Source: CAZKUN01 sp964555935
Lineage (GTDB): Bacteria; Armatimonadota; Zipacnadia; Zipacnadales; VGFC01
Direction: 5' to 3'
Length of the DNA stretch: 64,000 bases
NCBI GenBank assembly: GCA_964555935.1
Contig: CAZKUN010000011.1
Location: 1-64,000 of the forward strand
Shown here: piece after piece, positions 27,671-37,964 of the stretch
Numbering within the stretch: position 1 is the first letter of the stretch
Layout of the letters: every line of letters begins with the position of its first letter
Program-made: the position numbers and the translations under genes
Notes under the pieces: model-generated
Seen by the model: only the letters and a program-made list of their open reading frames with translations
Told to the model about the DNA's origin: nothing
The model's database searches: none

Positions 27671-28666
27671 CTACTCCTCCAGGACCTTGTCCGGCCCGTA
27701 GACGTTTCGGTAGACCTTTATATTGCCGCCGGCGATGACGCGTTCGGCCGCGGGTGCGGCAAACCAGTTGTGATGGACCTCGGCGCCTTGGGATGGCACG
27801 CCTCGGATGACCACGTGGCGGTGCTTGCCCTGGAACGTGTTGTGGTGGATGTGCGCCCAGTCGCCGGCGATGTCAGTGCCGTCGCCGCGATCGCGCCCGC
27901 CGTGCATGTCGAAGTGGTGGCTGGTGGCATTCGGCAGCACCAGGTTCCACGCCGCCTCGTAGCCTGCGCCGGGCAAGCCCGAACTCGCGATGTGATGGCG
28001 GCAATACTCGAACTTATTGGCGATGATCCGGACGTCGGCCGATGCGGTTGAGACCCCATAACCTAGCCCGCCACGTTGGCAGTGGTGGATGTAGTTGTGG
28101 TGGATATGCACCCTCAGGGCGCTCTGCCCGCACCCGATTCCGGCGGTGTTGAAGGCGGAGACCTCACAGTTGTCGATCTCAAAGTCGTAGGCGCTGACGC
28201 CGATGAAGTAGGCGTTCTCGCCGACGCGTTCGGCCCCGGCGTGCGGACCCTCAAAGCGCAGGCCAGTGATGCGATTGTCGCCCTCGTAGGCGGCGAACAT
28301 GCGGCCCGCGGGGCGCGTGGTGAAGACGTGGGCGCCCAGGGAGCCATTCAGACCGCGCGTCCCCGCAATCGTAATGCCCTTCGGGAGCTTCAGCTCGTTG
28401 TGTTTGGTCATGTCGATCTCCGCGCCGTCGGGCACGAAGATGACCTCGCCGGGCTGGGCGGCCTGGAGCGCCGCCACGAATTCGTCGGCGGTGGCGACCG
28501 TGTAGTCGCCCTCGGTCTTGATATCGCGATAGCCCGCGCCGCCGCCGATCGGGTCGCCGGTGGGATTAGCCTCGCAGCCGAATGTCTCTTCAGCATCCTG
28601 GGCGCGGGCGCAGGAGGCGATCAGCACGCAGACCAGTAGGACCAATAAGCCTCGCATCCACTTCAC
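27671..28666 (-). CDS. Secreted or lipoprotein parallel beta-helix protein (pectate lyase-like)
   Basis: This 331-residue protein starts with a signal sequence (MRGLLVLLVCVLIASCARA), in which IASC fits a lipobox, so it may be a lipoprotein. The rest has the look of a right-handed beta-helix of the pectate lyase/PL1-like type: PKGITIAGTRGLNGSLGAHV, ITGLRFEGP, FEIDNCEVSAFNTAGIG, HHNYIHHC, RIIANKFEYCRHHI, HHNTFQGKHRHVVIRG. The many His pairs are unusual and could bind metal. The start is a GTG at 28666 overlapping the upstream TGA as GTGA, so translation is coupled to the heparinase-like gene; the ATG at 28657 is an alternative. It likely acts on the same acidic polysaccharide as the upstream gene. 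Confidence 0.85.
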   Translation of the reverse strand: MKWMRGLLVLLVCVLIASCARAQDAEETFGCEANPTGDPIGGGAGYRDIKTEGDYTVATADEFVAALQAAQPGEVIFVPDGAEIDMTKHNELKLPKGITIAGTRGLNGSLGAHVFTTRPAGRMFAAYEGDNRITGLRFEGPHAGAERVGENAYFIGVSAYDFEIDNCEVSAFNTAGIGCGQSALRVHIHHNYIHHCQRGGLGYGVSTASADVRIIANKFEYCRHHIASSGLPGAGYEAAWNLVLPNATSHHFDMHGGRDRGDGTDIAGDWAHIHHNTFQGKHRHVVIRGVPSQGAEVHHNWFAAPAAERVIAGGNIKVYRNVYGPDKVLEE

Positions 28667-31650
28667 CTGCCTTCATCCATCGTTGCCTCGATCACGTGCT
28701 CTCCGGCTTCGAGATCAAGGGTGATCATCTCGTTTGCGTAGCGGAAGTCTGTGGGCTCGCCGTTGAGGGTGAGGGAGTTCGGCTTGCCCCAGACCCGGGC
28801 GGAGACGGTCGCGGCTACTTCGAGCGACGCCGTTAGGGTAGGTGCTTTGTCCACGCGCGTGAACGCGACGGTCACAGGCGCGGTGCTGCGCAGCAACTCA
28901 TCGCCAACCGCGGACGCTCCGGTGGCGTTGACCACGATGAACTGGCGCTCGAAGAAAGCGATCGCGTCTCCGTCTGTCACCAGTTCACCGTCGATGCCAT
29001 CTCCGTTGTCGCGGCGGAACGCCGCAGCGAGGTAGTACCCGGGCGTGGGCGTGTGGACTCCCAGCCAGTCCTCGCCCTCCGTCAGCATCCAGGGCCCAGG
29101 CACTCCACTACCCCTGTTGATATGGAGAGCGGTCAGGAAGTCCTCGGCCTCGCGGGCTTCGGACGGGGTGGCGCTGAGGGTCCACTCGTTCACGTACTTC
29201 TCGGGCGGGACCGGACGCGTGCTGTAGCCGTCGACGGGCTCAACGGGGAAACCCTCGGTGGTCGTAACGCCGACCTTGGGGTGCATGAACGTGCAGGACA
29301 TCTTGGCATTCGCGGAGCTGGTCTGCCACGTACCGTCCGCCGCGCCCTTCTCAAACGGCGCAACGGCATGGAGCAACCAGTCGAACTTCACCGGCCCAAT
29401 CGCCGACTCGAGCGAGTCGTGGATGATGAATGTGTGAGGCTTGACGAAGATGACGCGCCGGACGAAACGCTTCAGCTTGCCGTCGTAGATCTCGGGGTCG
29501 GAAGCATCACCTTCGATATAGCCGAACTGGGGTGAATCGAAGAACTCGGTGATGTTGCCATCCGCGCCCCTCTTGAAGTGGGCCTGGTTCTCACCGTTGA
29601 CGAGGATGGTGTTGTGGGCTTTGGTGCGGCTGGAATACTCGGTGAAGTGGTCGCTGCCGTACCAGTCGTAGTAGCCCGAATCGATGGCGAGCTTTTCGCC
29701 ATAGGCGTTGATGACGAAGCTGTTCTGGTCATCGTGTTGGTGCCCGGCCCAGAAGGGGCCGCTCCGCATGCCGAAGCTGACGGAGTTAGCGCCATCGACG
29801 AGATCGGTGTGAAACAGCCCCCAGCCGATGTGGCGGTAGTGAATGGACTTCGGGAGATCGGTGGGCGCCTTCGGCTCAAGCCCATCCACGGCCTCGGTCG
29901 CGCCGCTGTACCACAGCGCGTAGGGATCGCGCGTCCTGAGGGCCAGTTGGCGAACGTAGTTCTGACACGCCGGGCCCTTCATCCCGTGGTTGGGCTTGCC
30001 GGTATCGGCGAAGGAGATCGCCCACGCGCCCGGTGGCGCGGAGTACATGGGGAAGCGGGCCGTCTGATTCAGCCATGGGTGCTGGTAGAGGTCGATCCCA
30101 CACGCGTGCTTCATCATGTCGCCGTAGCGGATGATGAAACCGAGACCGTAGTTCCAGTATGCCAGGCCTTCGTTGTTCTCGCCTTGGTAGCCCATGACAG
30201 GCAGGAACAGACCGAGGTAGAGTTGGCGGGAGCACTCCGCCCACGCGTAGGCATCTTCGTGCTCGCCCATCAGCACGAGCCCGGTCTCGCCGCAGGCGAG
30301 GGCCTTGAGCCACGCGTGGTTGTTGGCCTCGCTGCCGCGGAAGGGGCTGAGAGCCTGCCAGAACTGCTCCGCGCGCTCGATCATCACGGCGCGGAGCGTG
30401 TCGCGATCGGTGTCGTCCAGGTCATCGTGCAAGGCGTCATAGCACCAGTTCAGCCCTCGAAGCACGTGGTGCGCGCCGATGTCGCCGTTGCCCATCCGCG
30501 AGCCGCCCTCGGGATCCCAGGCGGCGACGGCGAGCGCCATCTCGCGGGTCCACTCGCGGACCTGATCGTCGCCGGTGAGCGCGAGGATCTCGGCCATGCG
30601 CTGGATGCGCAGGCCCGCGCGGCTGGTGATTCCGCCATGCACCTTTCCGTACCAGTCGATCCATGTCGGCCAGTCTGGGTTGCCTTCGGCGAACGGCGGC
30701 GGGTCATCGGGAATGCCCGTCTCATACGCCTTGCGCGCCTCGGCGACGAGCTTCTTGCGCTCTTCGTCGTCGATTTGGCGGAGGGAGGGAATGACGCGCG
30801 GGTGGTCCGCTGACGCCAGAGTCTCGCCATCGACGCGGTCGGTCGTGAACTGATGCGCCTCCGGAACAATCTCGATGGCCTCGATATCGGACCAGCCCTC
30901 GGTCAGGTCGGCCTCGCTATACACCCGCCAGTACCACTTGCCTGGCGCGAGCGGCTCGTCAGGCATGTGGAAGTTGCTGTCGGCATCGACGGATGTGGTC
31001 TGACCGGCCGGGAACGACGCGTCCCTGGAGTACTCAAGTCGGCCGCGGGCACTCCTCACCCAGTTGAAGAACGGCGGCGTCGCGTAACTTACGCGGACCG
31101 TGTCGGTCATCCGCCCCTCGCGTGGGCGCGCCTCAAGGCGGATGTTGTCCAGCCACAGCGTCATCCGGGGCTCGGCTTCGCCCTTCGCGCGGGCGTAGAG
31201 ATTCACGTGCGATAGCTGGGCGCCCAACTCCAGCGTTCCGTCATTGGGCGAGTGGAGATCGGCGAGGGCGAACTCGGCGTGGCGCCACCCGTCGGTGAAG
31301 CTGTCGGAGCCGAAATACTGCGTGTCGTCGGGCTCGAAGAAGAGGCATGCCACGTAGCCGGCGTCCTTCGGATCGGAACACTCGGCGCGGTAGTCGAAGC
31401 TGAGGATGAGGTTCTTCTCGAGGGCGAACGGGCGTCTTACCGAGACGACCGCGTATCGTCCGGGCGCGGGGTTCCGGGCTTGCAGGCACTGCCCGGTCGG
31501 GCCATCGACGATCTCGGATTCGACCTTCGACACATCGAGGTCGTCATACGTTGCGGGGTCGTCGCTCTGCTCGAAGTCGTACGCGAAGACCTGCGCCACC
31601 GGGAGGGCGGGGAGGGTGATCGCGACAAGGAGAACGGCGGCGTATCGCAT
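28663..31650 (-). CDS. Secreted heparinase II/III-like polysaccharide lyase (DUF4962-type)
   Basis: This 995-residue secreted protein has a signal peptide (MRYAAVLLVAITLPALPVAQVFA), an N-terminal jelly-roll module (to about 180), and a fibronectin-like piece (KWYWRVYSEADLTEGWSD). An alpha/alpha toroid of the DUF4962/alginate-lyase type spans about 260-600 (NNHAWLKALACGE, GENNEGLAYWNYGLGF). A heparinase II/III-like beta-domain follows, with GHQHDDQNSF near 635 and SRTKAHNTILVNGENQ. Candidate catalytic residues are the Asn-His pair in NNHAW and His/Tyr of the toroid and beta-sandwich. It should cleave uronic-acid polysaccharide by beta-elimination. The start at 31650 has GGAG 7 nt upstream; earlier in-frame codons run into the divergent gene. 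It leads the operon with the beta-helix and WD40 genes. Confidence 0.85.
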   Translation of the reverse strand: MRYAAVLLVAITLPALPVAQVFAYDFEQSDDPATYDDLDVSKVESEIVDGPTGQCLQARNPAPGRYAVVSVRRPFALEKNLILSFDYRAECSDPKDAGYVACLFFEPDDTQYFGSDSFTDGWRHAEFALADLHSPNDGTLELGAQLSHVNLYARAKGEAEPRMTLWLDNIRLEARPREGRMTDTVRVSYATPPFFNWVRSARGRLEYSRDASFPAGQTTSVDADSNFHMPDEPLAPGKWYWRVYSEADLTEGWSDIEAIEIVPEAHQFTTDRVDGETLASADHPRVIPSLRQIDDEERKKLVAEARKAYETGIPDDPPPFAEGNPDWPTWIDWYGKVHGGITSRAGLRIQRMAEILALTGDDQVREWTREMALAVAAWDPEGGSRMGNGDIGAHHVLRGLNWCYDALHDDLDDTDRDTLRAVMIERAEQFWQALSPFRGSEANNHAWLKALACGETGLVLMGEHEDAYAWAECSRQLYLGLFLPVMGYQGENNEGLAYWNYGLGFIIRYGDMMKHACGIDLYQHPWLNQTARFPMYSAPPGAWAISFADTGKPNHGMKGPACQNYVRQLALRTRDPYALWYSGATEAVDGLEPKAPTDLPKSIHYRHIGWGLFHTDLVDGANSVSFGMRSGPFWAGHQHDDQNSFVINAYGEKLAIDSGYYDWYGSDHFTEYSSRTKAHNTILVNGENQAHFKRGADGNITEFFDSPQFGYIEGDASDPEIYDGKLKRFVRRVIFVKPHTFIIHDSLESAIGPVKFDWLLHAVAPFEKGAADGTWQTSSANAKMSCTFMHPKVGVTTTEGFPVEPVDGYSTRPVPPEKYVNEWTLSATPSEAREAEDFLTALHINRGSGVPGPWMLTEGEDWLGVHTPTPGYYLAAAFRRDNGDGIDGELVTDGDAIAFFERQFIVVNATGASAVGDELLRSTAPVTVAFTRVDKAPTLTASLEVAATVSARVWGKPNSLTLNGEPTDFRYANEMITLDLEAGEHVIEATMDEGR

Positions 31651-31758
31651 GGTGCGCTCCGTGTCCTGAGTTCGGGCCGAAGCCTCGCGACAGGTTTGCG
31701 CGACGCGGCCAGCGAAATCCTCCCGAACGTGCGGGCCATCTGATGTGGCGGGGGGCTT

Positions 31759-34700
31759 ATGGCTATGCGAACACGTCTGTCGGCGTTCGGGTCCGTCCTG
31801 GTGGTGGCACTGACCGCAGGCTGTGGCGACGCGCAGAATGCGATCATCAATCCCGGATTCGAGGATGGGCTGTCGGGTTGGGACATCAAGCTCCAGGGCG
31901 ACTGGGTCGGGCGCGTCGATCGCGCGGAGATTGTCGATGTCTCCGCCGATGCTCGCTCGGGCAGCAAAGCCCTGCGCGTCAGCACCGAGGCGCTCAACCC
32001 CGGGGATGAGATCACTGATGAGCTGCGTACGTGGCGGCGTCCGAAGTACGAGATCCTGGTGACGCAGACGGTTGATGGCCTCGCGCCCGAGAGCTATCAC
32101 CTCGCTCGCGTCCACATCAAGTCGCCCGGCATCGCCATTGACGAGGGGTTTGAGGTCATCTCAGACATCAAGCCCTGGCCGCTTCAGACGTATGGCGAGA
32201 GCCGCGAGGAATCCCACTGGAGTGGAATCCACGCGTGGGAGCGGCGCCTCTTCCTGCCCCAGGCTCCGAAGGTTGACGGCGAGTACCACGAGTGTGTCCT
32301 GCTCAAGCAGCTCTACGCCACGTCAGACAGCCTCGAGGTCGGTATCCGCATCCGCGCCCCGTGGACAGGTACCGTCATCATCGATGACGTCGAGCTGATC
32401 CCCATCGACCCCGAGAACGACGTCACCCCGATGGAGGTACTGCTGGGCATGCGCGGGGCGAAGCCGCTATCCCAGGTCCGCGAGCTGAACCGCGAGACGA
32501 CTCTCGTGCGTGACGGGGAGAGCGCCTGCGCGATCTTGGCTCCCGAGACTCTCGCGGATCAGGCCCGGCAAGTCGCGGCACGCCTCAAGGAGCTTGCGGG
32601 GGCGTCAGTGCCCATTGCGTCGGCTCTCGATGACGTGCCGGCCGGCGCTAGCATCATCGCGCTCGGATCCGTGCTGAACAACGACCTCGTCGCGCGGCTT
32701 CACTTCAACCGCTATGCGCGCGTAGATTCTGTCTCGCCGGGGCCCGGTGGCTACGTGATCTGGACCGTCGCTGAGCCCTATGGATTGGCGCTGAAGCAGA
32801 ACGTGGTCATCGTCGGCGGAAGCGACGACGTGGGGCAGGCGGCGGGCGCTGAAGCGTTCTGCGCGTTGCTGGAGGCTGACGGCGATGATGTCACGCTGCC
32901 GTTCCTGCACGCAGTCTCGCCAAAGCCCGTGATCGCCGACAGCGACCGCGTGGTCCCGCGCGATGACTGGGGGTACAAGTGGGATCGCGAGCGGATGAGC
33001 GGCTTCAGCCGGTGGTTCATTCAGCAGTGGCTGCGGACGGGCGACCTTGAGATCGCCAGACTCGCTCGTGAGGAGATGCTGAAGATCGCGGATTCGTACC
33101 TGGACGACCCATACCACCAGACCGCGTGGGATACCTTCGAGGTGGGATGGGCGTGGGACGCGCTGGAGGAGCTTCCCGTGCTCTCCGATGAGGACCGGCT
33201 GAAGCTCACCAACGTGATGTTGGCCTACACGCACATGCGGCCGCAGCATACGAGCGACTGGAGTCGCATGGTGCCGCGCCTGGCCGTGAACCCGACCTGG
33301 AACCACCAGGCGAAGGGCCTCTCGGGCGTCTACACGGTGGGACGGTACTTCGATCGTTTCTACCCCGACCTCGATGACGCGCGGATGCCGTATTACCTCG
33401 CCGCTGCGCGGAACGCTTTCACCCAGCAAATGACCGTTTCGAAGCCACAGGAGAACGCGGGCAACTACTGGCTCATCACGATGAAGTTCTGCATCTCGTA
33501 CTACCTCGGCGAGTGGGACATGACGTGGTTCGATAGCGGCGCGGCGGACCGTTACGCCGAGTACTTCGCCACGGTCTGCAACAACAAGGGCTGGATCGGC
33601 GGCTTCGGCGACACCTACTACTGCTACCACGGATGCGCGCCCCGCGCGATCTCGGGCACGGGCATCGAGGATCCATCGCTGACGTTCTGGCGGACCATGG
33701 ACCCGCGCATCCATTGGTGGCTGGAGCACTGCCAGTTCGAGGGCTACGAGAATCGCTACCACACCGACGTCGAGCCGCGGGAGTGGGAGGAGTTGCTGGG
33801 CGTCCACACCGTGCCGCTGGAGGAGACGCTGTTCGACCGGAAGTCCACGCTGACGCTGTGGGGCTCGGGTGGNNNNNNNNNNTGGCGAGCAAACCAATGG
33901 GCCGGTCGGCGACATCGAGCACGACGAGACCTTCGACAAGATCTCATTCCGGTCGAGTTGGGAAAGGGATGGCGAGTACCTGCTGCTGGATGGTATCGCT
34001 CGGGGCATCCACACCGACTACGCCGCGAACCAGATCAGCAAGCTCAGCCTGCTGGGCGAGGACTTGCTGATCGGCGCGTGCTATCAGAATAACAACGCGC
34101 GACGGAACGACTCGGTGGTCATCGTCAAGGACGGGCATGTTGACGATGAGAAGTGGAAGGGCGACAAGCCATGGGAGTTCACCTGGTGGCTGCCGCTCGC
34201 AGACACCGGGCCCAGCTACGCGGCGCGCGAGATCGTCGCCGATCTGCCGAAGACGGGCCTGACGCGCACGTCGCTGCGCGAGTACCAGGGCTGCGACTGG
34301 AACCGGCACATCTTCTGGCTCAAAGGCGACTGCTTCGCGTTGATCGACGAGGTTGTGGCGCGGGAGCCGGGGACGTACTACATCGAGTCCAATCTGAAGA
34401 CCGCGCCCTACGCTCGTGGCAGCTACCCTCGCGGATTGGCGCCGCGCGCGCGGGAGTTGCTCGAGGGCAATCGCGGCATGAGCCAGGCGATCGATACGAA
34501 GCCTGATGCCACGAATCTCTACATCCTGACCGACGGCTCGTCCACGATCACGACCGACGAAGCTGAGCACCAGTACATCAATGCGGTGATGATGCGCCAG
34601 GTGCATGAGGGAGTGGAACTGCAGGCGGGAGAGCGCGTCACCTTCATCAACCTGCTGTGTGGCGAGCGCGATGGGGAAGCGCTGAATCGTCGCGTCGAGC

Positions 34701-34924
34701 GGATCTCGCCGACGGAGGGACTGGTCTTCGAGGGCGAGACGCCGGTGGTCTACTTCGGATGTGGCCAGTCAGATGCGACGAGGGCAGTCTTGTCGATCGA
34801 TGGCGCGATGTTCGTGTTGAACCGGGCCACGCTTGCCACGGCGGATCCGGCGAGAGAGACAGAGCTTGAGTCGAACCAAGCCCGCGGCGCGCTGGCCGGA
34901 CTGGCCGATCTGGTCGCGCGGTAG
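31759..34924 (+). CDS. Large lipoprotein with jelly-roll, alpha/alpha toroid and heparinase-like beta-domain (interrupted by N gap)
   Basis: This is one gene of about 1,050 residues split by ten N at 33873-33882. The bases TGG end the left side and start the right side; merging them gives LWGSGGEQTNGP in one open frame, so the gene is probably intact. A signal sequence ends in LTAGC (C22), a lipobox. A jelly-roll module follows (INPGFEDGLSGWDIKLQGDW), then a small alpha/beta domain of the type seen before alpha-glucuronidases (about 255-380). A helical toroid holds NPTWNHQAKGLSGVYTVGRY and GNYWLITMKFC, and the C-terminal beta-sandwich has CDWNRHIFWLKGDCFALIDE. It resembles the divergent heparinase-like protein in layout. 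A lyase or hydrolase anchored outside is likely. The ATG at 31759 or at 31765 may be the start. Confidence 0.8.
33873..33882. other. Assembly gap (10 N), likely a 3-bp contig overlap
   Basis: Ten N interrupt the lipoprotein gene. The frame left of the gap and the frame right of it differ. The trinucleotide TGG lies at both edges (33870-33872 and 33883-33885); removing the N and one copy joins the two halves in frame. Ten N is a placeholder length. Confidence 0.8.
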
Positions 34925-34925
34925 A

Positions 34926-36443
34926 TCAGCGACGCCTCAACCACAGCGCCCAGTCCTGATCGTCGGGTGGGGCTATGTCCACGATCGAGCCGCCGGTCAC
35001 GTCGGCAACCGTCAGTTCGCCCGTTCGCGGATTGATCCACTGCGCATCCAGGGTCTTAGGCGCCGCGCTCAGATCGATCCGAAACGACCCCCCACGTAGC
35101 GCGTAGACCAAGTGCTGCTCGGTTGATCGCAGGCACCAGACGTCATCGGGTCGATCGACCACGATGTCGGCGGGGCGCATGTTCGGCAACGCGTCGGCGA
35201 GGTTCTCGCGGATGAACCGGTACGTTGGCAGGATGACGTCCACGCCCGCCGGCTGAATGTACTCCGCCGGGTCGGCGCTGTCTGGGTAGCTGATCTGACG
35301 GGCCACGATCATGCTTCCCCCGCCCATTAGAAACGCCCACGATTGCTTGCGGTCCTGGCCAAGCGCGTCGATGATGGCCCTGTCCGGATGGGCCAGCCGG
35401 ACGCCCAGCGTCTTGCGGTGGATCTGTTCCGGAGTGCTCTCTTCGGATTGCGTTCTGCCCGATTCAAGTCCCCGCCCGGGCATCTCCTTGCCGCCCGCCG
35501 GCGCGTGTAGGTCGCCGTTCGCCTTCAGCCACCAGTAGCGGACATCGAGCACATCAACATGCGCCGCCCGCGCTTCGTCAGCGAGAAGCGCGTCCTGAAC
35601 GTCCTTCGTCGCGCCGAGGGCGATCAGCACGTCGTTACCGGTCTCGGCTTCCCACTCCACGATTGTGTCGAGCCAGAACTCAACGAACGCCCGCGGTCCG
35701 GTGTATTCCTGCCCGACCATGTGGATCACGTTGGTGTGAGTGCCGAGCGAGTCGAGGCACCGGCGGATGTACGCGCGGTGGAGGCCGCGTCGGATCGGGT
35801 GCTCGATGTCGTAGAACGCGTTGGCGGCAGGGATCATCTCGGGCATGCCCGTGTCCTGGATGCAGTTGCCCGGTCGCCAGGGGAAGTCAACGTAGTGGGC
35901 GGGCGTCTCAAGTAGCGCATGCTGCATGTGGTACTTGTGCAGCATCACCGTGCCCTTGGCATCGCAGAGCACGGCGAACTGCTCCAAACGCTCGAAGTAC
36001 CACGGGTTGTATCGCGTGAGATCGTACTTCGGCGGTCCGTCGAATGCCGTGCCTTCGTCGCTTCGCGCCCACGGTTGCTCGAGGAACGGCGGGACCACGT
36101 CTGCATTCTCGCGCCGAGCGGCATCATGGGCATCGCGACGGCGGTCGTACCAGAGCCCATAATTGTGCTCGAAGCCGGGGTAGGCGTGCTTCAGCATCGA
36201 GTCTGTGAGCTTGTCGAGATCTTCCGTCCGATTGGGGCGGACATCGCCGTCAGGATCGCCGACGGAGCGGCGCGCGATGTTCGCTCGTTGACCGGGCCGC
36301 CACCAGCCGTTGTGTTGGATCCAGCCCCAGACGGCCGCGTCGTCGTGGGTCAGCCACCCATTCGTGACAGCGAGACCGTCGGCCATGCACCGGCCGGCGC
36401 TCAGAAGCGACAGCGTGACCCAGACGCCTGCGAGTAGCTTCAC
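34926..36443 (-). CDS. Secreted putative glycoside hydrolase-like protein (DUF6298-like)
   Basis: This 505-residue protein has a signal peptide (MKLLAGVWVTLSLLSAGRCMA). The body looks like a TIM barrel: YDLTRYNPWYFERLEQFAVL, then MLHKYHMQHALLETPAHYVDFPWRPGN (split here by no gap), NVIHMVGQEYTG with a candidate acid/base Glu, and DVLDVRYWW. The C-terminal beta-domain ends WINPRTGELT and DQDWALWLRRR, like the collagen-binding-type end domain found on many such barrels. I associate this layout with DUF6298-type proteins, from memory only. Its stop is 1 bp from the stop of the convergent lipoprotein gene. The substrate is unknown; the neighbours suggest a plant or algal polysaccharide. Confidence 0.75.
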   Translation of the reverse strand: MKLLAGVWVTLSLLSAGRCMADGLAVTNGWLTHDDAAVWGWIQHNGWWRPGQRANIARRSVGDPDGDVRPNRTEDLDKLTDSMLKHAYPGFEHNYGLWYDRRRDAHDAARRENADVVPPFLEQPWARSDEGTAFDGPPKYDLTRYNPWYFERLEQFAVLCDAKGTVMLHKYHMQHALLETPAHYVDFPWRPGNCIQDTGMPEMIPAANAFYDIEHPIRRGLHRAYIRRCLDSLGTHTNVIHMVGQEYTGPRAFVEFWLDTIVEWEAETGNDVLIALGATKDVQDALLADEARAAHVDVLDVRYWWLKANGDLHAPAGGKEMPGRGLESGRTQSEESTPEQIHRKTLGVRLAHPDRAIIDALGQDRKQSWAFLMGGGSMIVARQISYPDSADPAEYIQPAGVDVILPTYRFIRENLADALPNMRPADIVVDRPDDVWCLRSTEQHLVYALRGGSFRIDLSAAPKTLDAQWINPRTGELTVADVTGGSIVDIAPPDDQDWALWLRRR

Positions 36444-36618
36444 GCCAACGACCTCCCTGGATTCTGGGCAGTGCCATTCGTGTCGGCGACTGGCTATTGG
36501 CTACCTGGAGCGGCGCTTCCTCTTGCAGGGCAATCTGCGCTCGGCAACCAAACCTGTCCCGTGTCGTTGGCCGTCATCTTGCATTCCGGCTTCTGTTTCC
36601 TGAATTCTGGGGGCTACC

Positions 36619-37917
36619 ATGAACATCCTCACCATCGTCGCCGACACGTTTCGTTTCGATCACCTCGGATGCTACGGGAACGAGTGGATTCACACGCCGA
36701 ACCTCGACCGGCTGGCCGCCGAGGGGATCGTGTTCGAGAACTGCTACGCGGACGGGCTGCCCACGATCCCGATGCGTCGCGTGTTCTATACGGGCAACAG
36801 CATTCTGCCCGAGGGAGAGTGGAAGCCGCTCCTGCCGGAGGACGTGACGCTCGCGCAGATCCTCGGTCAGAATGGGTACACCAGCGGGCTGGTGGCCGAC
36901 TGCTACCACCTCTTCAAACCGAACCTGAACTTCCACGAGGGCTTCGACTCGTGGGAGTGGATTCGCGGGCAAGAGACGGACAGATGGCGCTCGGGGCCCA
37001 AAGCCGACTTCGATGTGAAGCAGCACATGCCCGAGCATCTCTGGAACGAGCAGTACGACCACCTGATCCGCCAGTACCTGATGAACATGCAGGACCGGGT
37101 GCTGGAGGAGGACTACATCGTCGCGCGGTCGTGCCGAGCCGCGATGAGCTGGCTGGAGCGCAACGCCTCGGCGGAGCCGTTCATGCTGTGGCTGGAGCTG
37201 TTTGATCCCCACGAGCCATGGGACGCGCCGAAACGCTTCCGGGACATGTATCACGACGACTATCCGGTCGAGGATTTCCAGTTTGGGTACGGCTGTCGGG
37301 GCGATGACATTCTCGAGAGCGACTATCCCGCGATCCGGGGCTTATACGCGGCCGAGGTGACGTTCGTCGACCTGTGGCTGGGGCGGCTGTTTGAGAAGCT
37401 CGACGACCTCGGCTTGACCGATGACACGGTGATCGTGTTCACCACGGACCACGGGACGCATCTCGGCGAGCAAGGCTGCGTGCAGAAGACGCCGGGGCTC
37501 TTGAACTCGCAGGTGGCGAAGCTCCCACTCGTCGTGCGTCACCCGGACCGAAGCCTCGCCGGCAAGCGCGTGCCGAAACTTGTGAGTGGCATGGACATCG
37601 CGCCGACGCTGCTCGACCTCGCCGGCGTGGGCGACCACCCTCCGATGGACGGCAAGAGCTTCTGGCCACTCGCGACGGGCGAGGTTGAATCGCTGCGCGA
37701 GCACGTGTTGACCGGCTTCGGCGGGTTCGGCGCGGCGCGGACCGATGACTGGCACTATTTTCAAGCCTGCGCGGCCTTGCACGCGGGCAAGGGCCCGGCG
37801 CTGTACGACCTCAACGCCGATCCCGGCGAGACGACGAATGTGGTCGACGATCGCCCGGATGTCGTCGCCGAGATGAAGGCACTGCTGGCGACGACCTTTC
37901 CCATGCCGGAGGAGTAA
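36619..37917 (+). CDS. Sulfatase-fold hydrolase with Thr at the formylglycine position
   Basis: This 432-residue protein has the alkaline phosphatase/sulfatase fold: ADTFRFDHLGCYG for the first metal site and TTDHGTHLGEQG for the second. In ordinary sulfatases the nucleophile sits in CxPSR; here the aligned stretch is GLPTIPMRRVFYTG with T49 in place of Cys or Ser, so formylglycine cannot form there. Thr is the nucleophile in phospho-transferring members such as LtaS, EptA and NPP, so this may be a phosphodiesterase or phosphotransferase, or a subfamily with another specificity. There is no signal peptide, unlike the two Tat-exported sulfatases at 59111-62378, so it acts in the cytoplasm. The ATG follows GGGGG. 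The Gfo/Idh/MocA gene is 103 bp downstream. Confidence 0.88.
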   Translation: MNILTIVADTFRFDHLGCYGNEWIHTPNLDRLAAEGIVFENCYADGLPTIPMRRVFYTGNSILPEGEWKPLLPEDVTLAQILGQNGYTSGLVADCYHLFKPNLNFHEGFDSWEWIRGQETDRWRSGPKADFDVKQHMPEHLWNEQYDHLIRQYLMNMQDRVLEEDYIVARSCRAAMSWLERNASAEPFMLWLELFDPHEPWDAPKRFRDMYHDDYPVEDFQFGYGCRGDDILESDYPAIRGLYAAEVTFVDLWLGRLFEKLDDLGLTDDTVIVFTTDHGTHLGEQGCVQKTPGLLNSQVAKLPLVVRHPDRSLAGKRVPKLVSGMDIAPTLLDLAGVGDHPPMDGKSFWPLATGEVESLREHVLTGFGGFGAARTDDWHYFQACAALHAGKGPALYDLNADPGETTNVVDDRPDVVAEMKALLATTFPMPEE

Positions 37918-37964
37918 AGGCCGGCCGGAGGGAACTCCGCTCCGTTGCGCAGGACGGGCCTCAG

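Noticed and set aside
29578..30813. Long open frame of 411 codons antisense to the heparinase-like gene
   Set aside because: High GC makes antisense frames open. It has no ribosome-binding site, no recognisable motifs and low-complexity Val/Ala/Arg content, while the opposite strand has clear domains.
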